From Gammaproteobacteria bacterium (lineage in GTDB: Bacteria; Pseudomonadota; Gammaproteobacteria; HK1), in assembly GCA_022822245.1 (NCBI GenBank), contig JAJECB010000446.1, forward strand, positions 1 through 10,843: a stretch of DNA of 10,843 bases. The letters are read 5' to 3'. A program made the position numbers and the translations under genes. A model generated the notes under the pieces. The model worked only from the letters and a program-made list of their open reading frames with translations, made no database searches and was not told the DNA's origin. Position 1 is the first letter of the stretch; each line of letters opens with the position of its first letter. Positions 7,291-10,843 of this stretch are shown piece by piece.

Positions 7291-8726
7291 CCGGCGAACG
7301 CCGCAATCACCTGGGCGACGGGCCTTGCGGGGACCGGCTTCGCGCGCTCATCGAGCGTTTCCGGGCGGACCGCGGGTCCGGCTGCCGGCGCCGGATTGTC
7401 CGGCCGAACGGAGCGGGGTTCGGACGCGCCGCATTCGGGGCCGTGCTCGGGGCGCTCGTCGTCGCGACCGGGGCCTGGGCCGAGACGGGAGACATCGAGC
7501 ATTCGTTCTCCGGGCGTTACAGCCTGGAAAGCCGGTGGTACCCACAGTCCCCGGCCTATCCCGGCCAGCGCTCGCACGCGACCGGCTTCGTGGTGGAGCC
7601 GACCCTCTTTCTCGAGGACCCGGAGGGCCGAAGCTTCACCCTGACCCCCTTCTTCCGCGGCGACGGCGCGGACTCGAGACGCACCCACGCCGATGTGCGC
7701 GAGGCGTACCTCCTCCTCTTCGGCGAGCTCGACAACGGGGAGTGGGAGGCGCGGATCGGGATCGACCGGGTCTTCTGGGGAGTCGCGGAGCTCTACAACC
7801 CGGTCGACATCGTGAACCAGAGCGACCTCGTCGAGCACCCGGACGGGAAGACCAAGCTCGGCCAGCCCATGGCCCACCTCACCTTCGCCGGGGACTGGGG
7901 GACGGCGGAGCTCTTCGCCCTCCCGTGGCACCGCGAGCGGACGTTTCCGGGTCGCCGCGGACGCCTGCGCTCGGAGCTCGTGGTGGACCCCGACCTCGTC
8001 GAGTACGAGAGCGGGGCGGAGGAGCGGCACCTGGACGTCGCGGCCCGCTACAGCCACAGCTTCGGGCTGCTGGACATCGGCCTCTCCGTATTCGACGGCA
8101 CGAGCCGGGAGCCGTCTCTTCGGCCCGCATCGCCCCGGTTGCTCGTCGGTCCCGATGGCTTGCCGCTCCCGGGTCCCGATGGAAGGCCGATTGTCGTTCC
8201 AACGGCGCTGGCGCCGTACTACCCGCAGATCCGCCAGTTCGGACTGGATGCCCAGATCACCGCCGAGTCCTTCCTGCTCAAGCTCGAGGCCATCCATCGC
8301 ACCGGGGCCCCGAACGTTCCGTCCCTCCGGCACCCGTTCGGGGAAGAGGAGGACTACACCGCCTTCGTCATCGGCGGCGAGTACACGATTTATTCGCTGT
8401 TCGAGTCGGCGGCGGACCTCAGCCTGCTCGGCGAGTGGCACCGCGACGACCGGGGCCGGAGGTCGACCCATCAGTTCCAGGACGACGTCTTCCTCGCCGC
8501 CCGCCTCGCGTTCAACGACGTCGAGGGCACCGAGGTCACCGCCGCCATCGTCGCCGACACCGACTACGGCAGCCGGACGATGAGCGTCGAGTTCAGCCGG
8601 CGTCTCTCGGACGAGTGGTCCCTGCGCCTGGAGACGACCGCCATGCTCGACATCGACGAAGCGGATCCGATCCGGACGACGTGGCGCGACAGCTTCATCG
8701 GGGCGGAGCTCACCTACAGCTTCTAG
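7287..8726 (+). CDS. Outer-membrane beta-barrel protein, partner of the RND permease
   Basis: Predicted outer-membrane protein of 479 residues. After a long N-terminal region, residues 47-65 form a signal-peptide core ending in the AWA cleavage site. The mature part has alternating polar/hydrophobic strands and ends in TYSF, the terminal aromatic residue recognised by the BAM machinery. The segment WEARIGIDRVFWGVAELYNP (152-171) followed by VDIVNQSDLV is reminiscent of DUF1302-type barrels, but I do not claim that family. APYYPQIRQFGLDAQ (309-323) is another motif I associate with uncharacterised outer-membrane proteins. The GTG at 7287 is chosen because it overlaps the permease TGA and has AGGAG six bases upstream. 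Translation is thus coupled to the permease, suggesting that both serve one transport route across the envelope. The cargo is not evident. Confidence 0.85.
   Translation: MTGERRNHLGDGPCGDRLRALIERFRADRGSGCRRRIVRPNGAGFGRAAFGAVLGALVVATGAWAETGDIEHSFSGRYSLESRWYPQSPAYPGQRSHATGFVVEPTLFLEDPEGRSFTLTPFFRGDGADSRRTHADVREAYLLLFGELDNGEWEARIGIDRVFWGVAELYNPVDIVNQSDLVEHPDGKTKLGQPMAHLTFAGDWGTAELFALPWHRERTFPGRRGRLRSELVVDPDLVEYESGAEERHLDVAARYSHSFGLLDIGLSVFDGTSREPSLRPASPRLLVGPDGLPLPGPDGRPIVVPTALAPYYPQIRQFGLDAQITAESFLLKLEAIHRTGAPNVPSLRHPFGEEEDYTAFVIGGEYTIYSLFESAADLSLLGEWHRDDRGRRSTHQFQDDVFLAARLAFNDVEGTEVTAAIVADTDYGSRTMSVEFSRRLSDEWSLRLETTAMLDIDEADPIRTTWRDSFIGAELTYSF
8148..8195 (+). repeat. Two imperfect 24-base tandem units inside the barrel gene
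   Basis: GGTCCCGATGG occurs at 8148-8158 and again at 8172-8182, in phase with the reading frame. It yields two similar eight-residue units, VGPDGLPL and PGPDGRPI, at about residues 287-302 of the barrel protein. The Gly/Pro/Asp-rich sequence suggests an exposed loop, and the repeat suggests a local duplication. Confidence 0.5.
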
Positions 8727-8734
8727 CGAGGCCG

Positions 8735-8752
8735 CGCCCCGAGAATGGGGCG
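8735..8752. terminator. Hairpin between convergent genes, possible two-way terminator
   Basis: A perfect six-base stem CGCCCC/GGGGCG with the loop GAGAAT lies in the 45 bases between the barrel-protein stop (+) and the hpnE stop (-). Its position suits transcription termination from both sides. There is no T-run on either strand, so it is at best a poor intrinsic terminator. Confidence 0.35.
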
Positions 8753-8771
8753 AGTGGCACCGACGGTTCTC

Positions 8772-10025
8772 TCATCGGCCGTTGACGGCGCGCGCGGCGA
8801 GGTGGCCGGAACGAACGGCCCCTTCGATCGTCGCGGGGAGACCCGTGTCGATCCAGTCCCCGGCGAGGTACAGGTTGGCGAACGCGGTTCGCGTCCCCGG
8901 GCGGCGGCGGACCTCTCCCGGCGTCTGGGCGAACGTCGCGCGCCGCTCCTTGACGACCCGATACGCCGGAAGCGCCATGTGGTCGAGGTGAAGGGCCGTC
9001 GCGACGTCGCGCCAGGTCTTGCGGGCAATCTCCTCGGCCGGTTCTCCGGCGAGCGCGTCCGCCGCGCTGACGGTGATCGACGCCACGTCGCCCCGGGTGA
9101 AGAGCCACTGCGCGGTCCCTCCGACGAGACCGAGAAACGGCAGATCGGCCGGCAGGCCGGCGGACTCCGCCAGGCGAAAGTGCGCGTTGACGATGGTGTT
9201 GCTCTCCTCCGGCACGGTGAGGGACGGCACCAGGCCGGCCGCCGCAGAGGGAGGGACGGCAAGGACGAGGAGGTCCCCGCTCTCCAACGCGATCGCTTCG
9301 GTGCCGAATTCGAGGCGGCTCGCCCTGCGGTTCGAGAATTCGATCCCGCGCAGCCGGCGCCCCAGCCTCACCGTCGCACCCCGCCGGCCAAGGAGTTCCA
9401 GGGCCGGGTCCACGAACGCGTGGGAGAGTCCGAGCCTTGCGATTCGCGGCCGGCAGGCGGCCTCCCCCCGGGCGAAGGTCTCGCGCAGAACCGGCCACAG
9501 AAGGGCGGCCGCGCCCGACCGGGCCGGCGTGTTCAGGGCCGCGACGGCGAGCGGCTCCCAGAACCGCTCGAACAGCGCCCCGCGATCGCCGATGCAGTCG
9601 GTCACCGTGCGGTCGGGGCCGGCTACCGCGAACTTGAGGGTGGAGAGGTAGTCCCGGGCCCTCGTATCCGGAACCCGCCGTGCGCCGCGCAGAATCCACC
9701 ACGGCACCCGTCCCGCGTTGGGCCGCACGTGCCATCGCCGCCCGGTTCGAACGTCGAGGAACGGAAAACAGGCCGAGGCGGGGCCCACCAGGGCGTCGTC
9801 CGCCCCGGTGTCGGCCAGATAGCGCACGGCGGAGCGATTGCCGCTCAGGAGCAGATGGTTGCCGTTGTCGATGAGGCAGTCGAGCCTCGTATCGAAATAG
9901 GACCGGCACCGCCCGCCGGCCCGGACGCCGGCCTCGTACACGGTGACCGCCCGGCCCTCGTTCGCCAGCGACACGGCAGCGGAAAGGCCGGCGAGGCCGG
10001 CTCCGACGATGAACACCCGGGACAC
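8772..10025 (-). CDS. hpnE: Hydroxysqualene dehydroxylase HpnE (squalene-associated FAD-dependent desaturase)
   Basis: FAD enzyme that reduces hydroxysqualene to squalene, the third step of the HpnC-HpnD-HpnE route from farnesyl diphosphate. The 417 residues begin with the dinucleotide-binding fold VFIVGAGLAGL (4-14), with the acidic residue E31 at the end of the second strand and AGGRC (36-40), as in amine-oxidase/phytoene-desaturase proteins. WEPLAVAALNTP in the middle is typical of HpnE. The C-terminal FAD motif LYLAGDWIDTGLPATIEGAV (385-404) is complete. The start is a GTG 13 bases after the hpnD stop. It has no visible ribosome-binding site, so translation probably depends on coupling to hpnD. 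It converges on the barrel-protein gene with a 45-base gap. A general phytoene-desaturase-like role is the alternative, but the pairing with hpnD argues against it. Confidence 0.93.
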   Translation of the reverse strand: MSRVFIVGAGLAGLSAAVSLANEGRAVTVYEAGVRAGGRCRSYFDTRLDCLIDNGNHLLLSGNRSAVRYLADTGADDALVGPASACFPFLDVRTGRRWHVRPNAGRVPWWILRGARRVPDTRARDYLSTLKFAVAGPDRTVTDCIGDRGALFERFWEPLAVAALNTPARSGAAALLWPVLRETFARGEAACRPRIARLGLSHAFVDPALELLGRRGATVRLGRRLRGIEFSNRRASRLEFGTEAIALESGDLLVLAVPPSAAAGLVPSLTVPEESNTIVNAHFRLAESAGLPADLPFLGLVGGTAQWLFTRGDVASITVSAADALAGEPAEEIARKTWRDVATALHLDHMALPAYRVVKERRATFAQTPGEVRRRPGTRTAFANLYLAGDWIDTGLPATIEGAVRSGHLAARAVNGR

Positions 10026-10038
10026 GAGATTGGGGTCG

Positions 10039-10843
10039 TCAGAAGATCCCGTACTGGAGGCCCAGCCACGTCTTTCGGGTACGCGACAGCCGGATTGGAC
10101 CTCCGATTCGCTTCCAGCCCCGCTTCTCGAGGCGTTCGAGCGTCTCTCGATACACCGCCATCATGAGCACCGCGGGCCGCATCTTCCGCCATCCGAGCTC
10201 GGTCAGCAGCCGGTCGGCCTCGGCGTAGTAGCCGCGGGCGAGGCCGGCGAGCTCGGTGCACACGCCGGCAAATCCCGGATGAACGAACACCGCACCGGGC
10301 GACCGACCCGCGATGCCATGCCGATCCAGCATCTCCTGGGGCACGTAGAGGCGCTGCAACGCGGCGTCCTCCTTGAGGTCGCGCAGGATGTTCGTCAACT
10401 GGAGCGCGTTGCCGAGCACTTCGGCGATTCGCGGACCCGGATGCGTGGGCACCCCGAAGGTGTGAACCGACAGGATGCCGACCGATCCGGCCACCTTGCG
10501 GCAGTAGTCGAGCAGGTCGGGGAGCCTTCGCATCCGCACCGTCGGCGCCGCGTCGATCTCCATCCCGTCGATGATGGCGAGAAACTCCTCCCGCGGCAGT
10601 TCGAAACGGCGCACCGGCGCCTGCAGGGCCCTCGTCGTCAGCCACTCGGGCCGCCCCGCGTAGAGCCGGTCGATCTCTTCACGCCACGCGGCAAGCGCCC
10701 GCCGCTTGTCGGCCACCTCGCCCGGCTCGTCGGCAATGTCGTCGACCTCGCGGCAGAAGGCGTAGATCGCGTACATCGCGCGCCGCCGCTCGGCCGGCAG
10801 CACCCTCATTCCCCACAGGAACGACGTCCCCGAGCGGGCGACG
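10039..10843 (-). CDS. hpnD: Presqualene diphosphate synthase HpnD (5' end outside window)
   Basis: Squalene/phytoene synthase family enzyme that condenses two farnesyl diphosphates to presqualene diphosphate. The frame stays open to the window edge and the residues before the first ATG (10809) read VARSGTSFLWG, which matches the family N-terminus, so the real start lies just beyond 10843. In the 267 visible residues the first aspartate-rich motif is VDDIADE (33-39) and the second is NILRDLKED (151-159), both needed for Mg-diphosphate binding. DGMEID (92-97) and QRLYVP (163-168) are further landmarks. The protein ends at YGIF. HpnD is chosen over HpnC because of this start and motif pattern and because hpnE follows directly; CrtB phytoene synthase is the less likely alternative. 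An hpnC gene is expected upstream, outside the window. Confidence 0.9.
   Translation of the reverse strand, partial: VARSGTSFLWGMRVLPAERRRAMYAIYAFCREVDDIADEPGEVADKRRALAAWREEIDRLYAGRPEWLTTRALQAPVRRFELPREEFLAIIDGMEIDAAPTVRMRRLPDLLDYCRKVAGSVGILSVHTFGVPTHPGPRIAEVLGNALQLTNILRDLKEDAALQRLYVPQEMLDRHGIAGRSPGAVFVHPGFAGVCTELAGLARGYYAEADRLLTELGWRKMRPAVLMMAVYRETLERLEKRGWKRIGGPIRLSRTRKTWLGLQYGIF

Noticed and set aside
6948..8471. A 507-codon open frame antisense to the permease end and the barrel gene.
   Set aside because: It spans two unrelated genes on the opposite strand and shows no domain or ribosome-binding site.
8745..10166. A 473-codon plus-strand open frame over hpnE and the end of hpnD.
   Set aside because: It is antisense to two well-recognised enzymes and has shadow-like composition.

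Overview
The window is GC-rich bacterial DNA with tightly packed genes. It encodes an outer-membrane beta-barrel with a signal peptide, a bacterial IspH, a YnaI-type mechanosensitive channel and the squalene-forming enzymes HpnD and HpnE. This fits a Gram-negative proteobacterium, most likely a high-GC gammaproteobacterium. The lineage is my inference from gene content. I see no tRNA, rRNA, CRISPR array, insertion sequence or phage gene, and no stretch above 300 bases lacks a gene.

Layout. At 1-696 (+) lies the 3' part of a HAD-family phosphatase of YigB type. It converges, with overlapping stop codons, on a YnaI-like MscS channel at 693-1835 (-). A small DUF1244 protein follows at 2017-2313 (-), then ispH at 2494-3450 (-). 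Between ispH and the next gene (+) is a 239-base intergenic region. It carries two oppositely directed sigma70-like promoters in which the -35 box of each falls on the -10 box of the other. The rightward gene, 3690-4844, encodes an MpaB/Lcp-type (DUF2236) oxygenase. It is followed by an RND/MMPL-type permease (4987-7290) and an outer-membrane beta-barrel protein (7287-8726) whose GTG start overlaps the permease stop. Converging from the right edge are hpnD (10039 to the edge, 5' end cut off) and hpnE (8772-10025), on the minus strand.

How they may work together. IspH makes IPP and DMAPP in the last step of the MEP pathway. HpnD and HpnE (with HpnC, expected just outside the right edge) turn farnesyl diphosphate into squalene, the precursor of hopanoids. 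RND proteins of this general type (HpnN) are known to move hopanoids to the outer membrane. The oxygenase belongs to a superfamily that includes enzymes cleaving isoprenoid chains (MpaB, Lcp). The block from 2494 to the right edge can therefore be read as an isoprenoid neighbourhood: precursor supply, squalene synthesis, a possible isoprenoid- or lipid-modifying oxygenase, and a two-membrane export pair. The link between the oxygenase, the exporter and the squalene genes is inference from position, not shown by the sequence.

The left third (phosphatase, channel, DUF1244) looks like ordinary housekeeping content.
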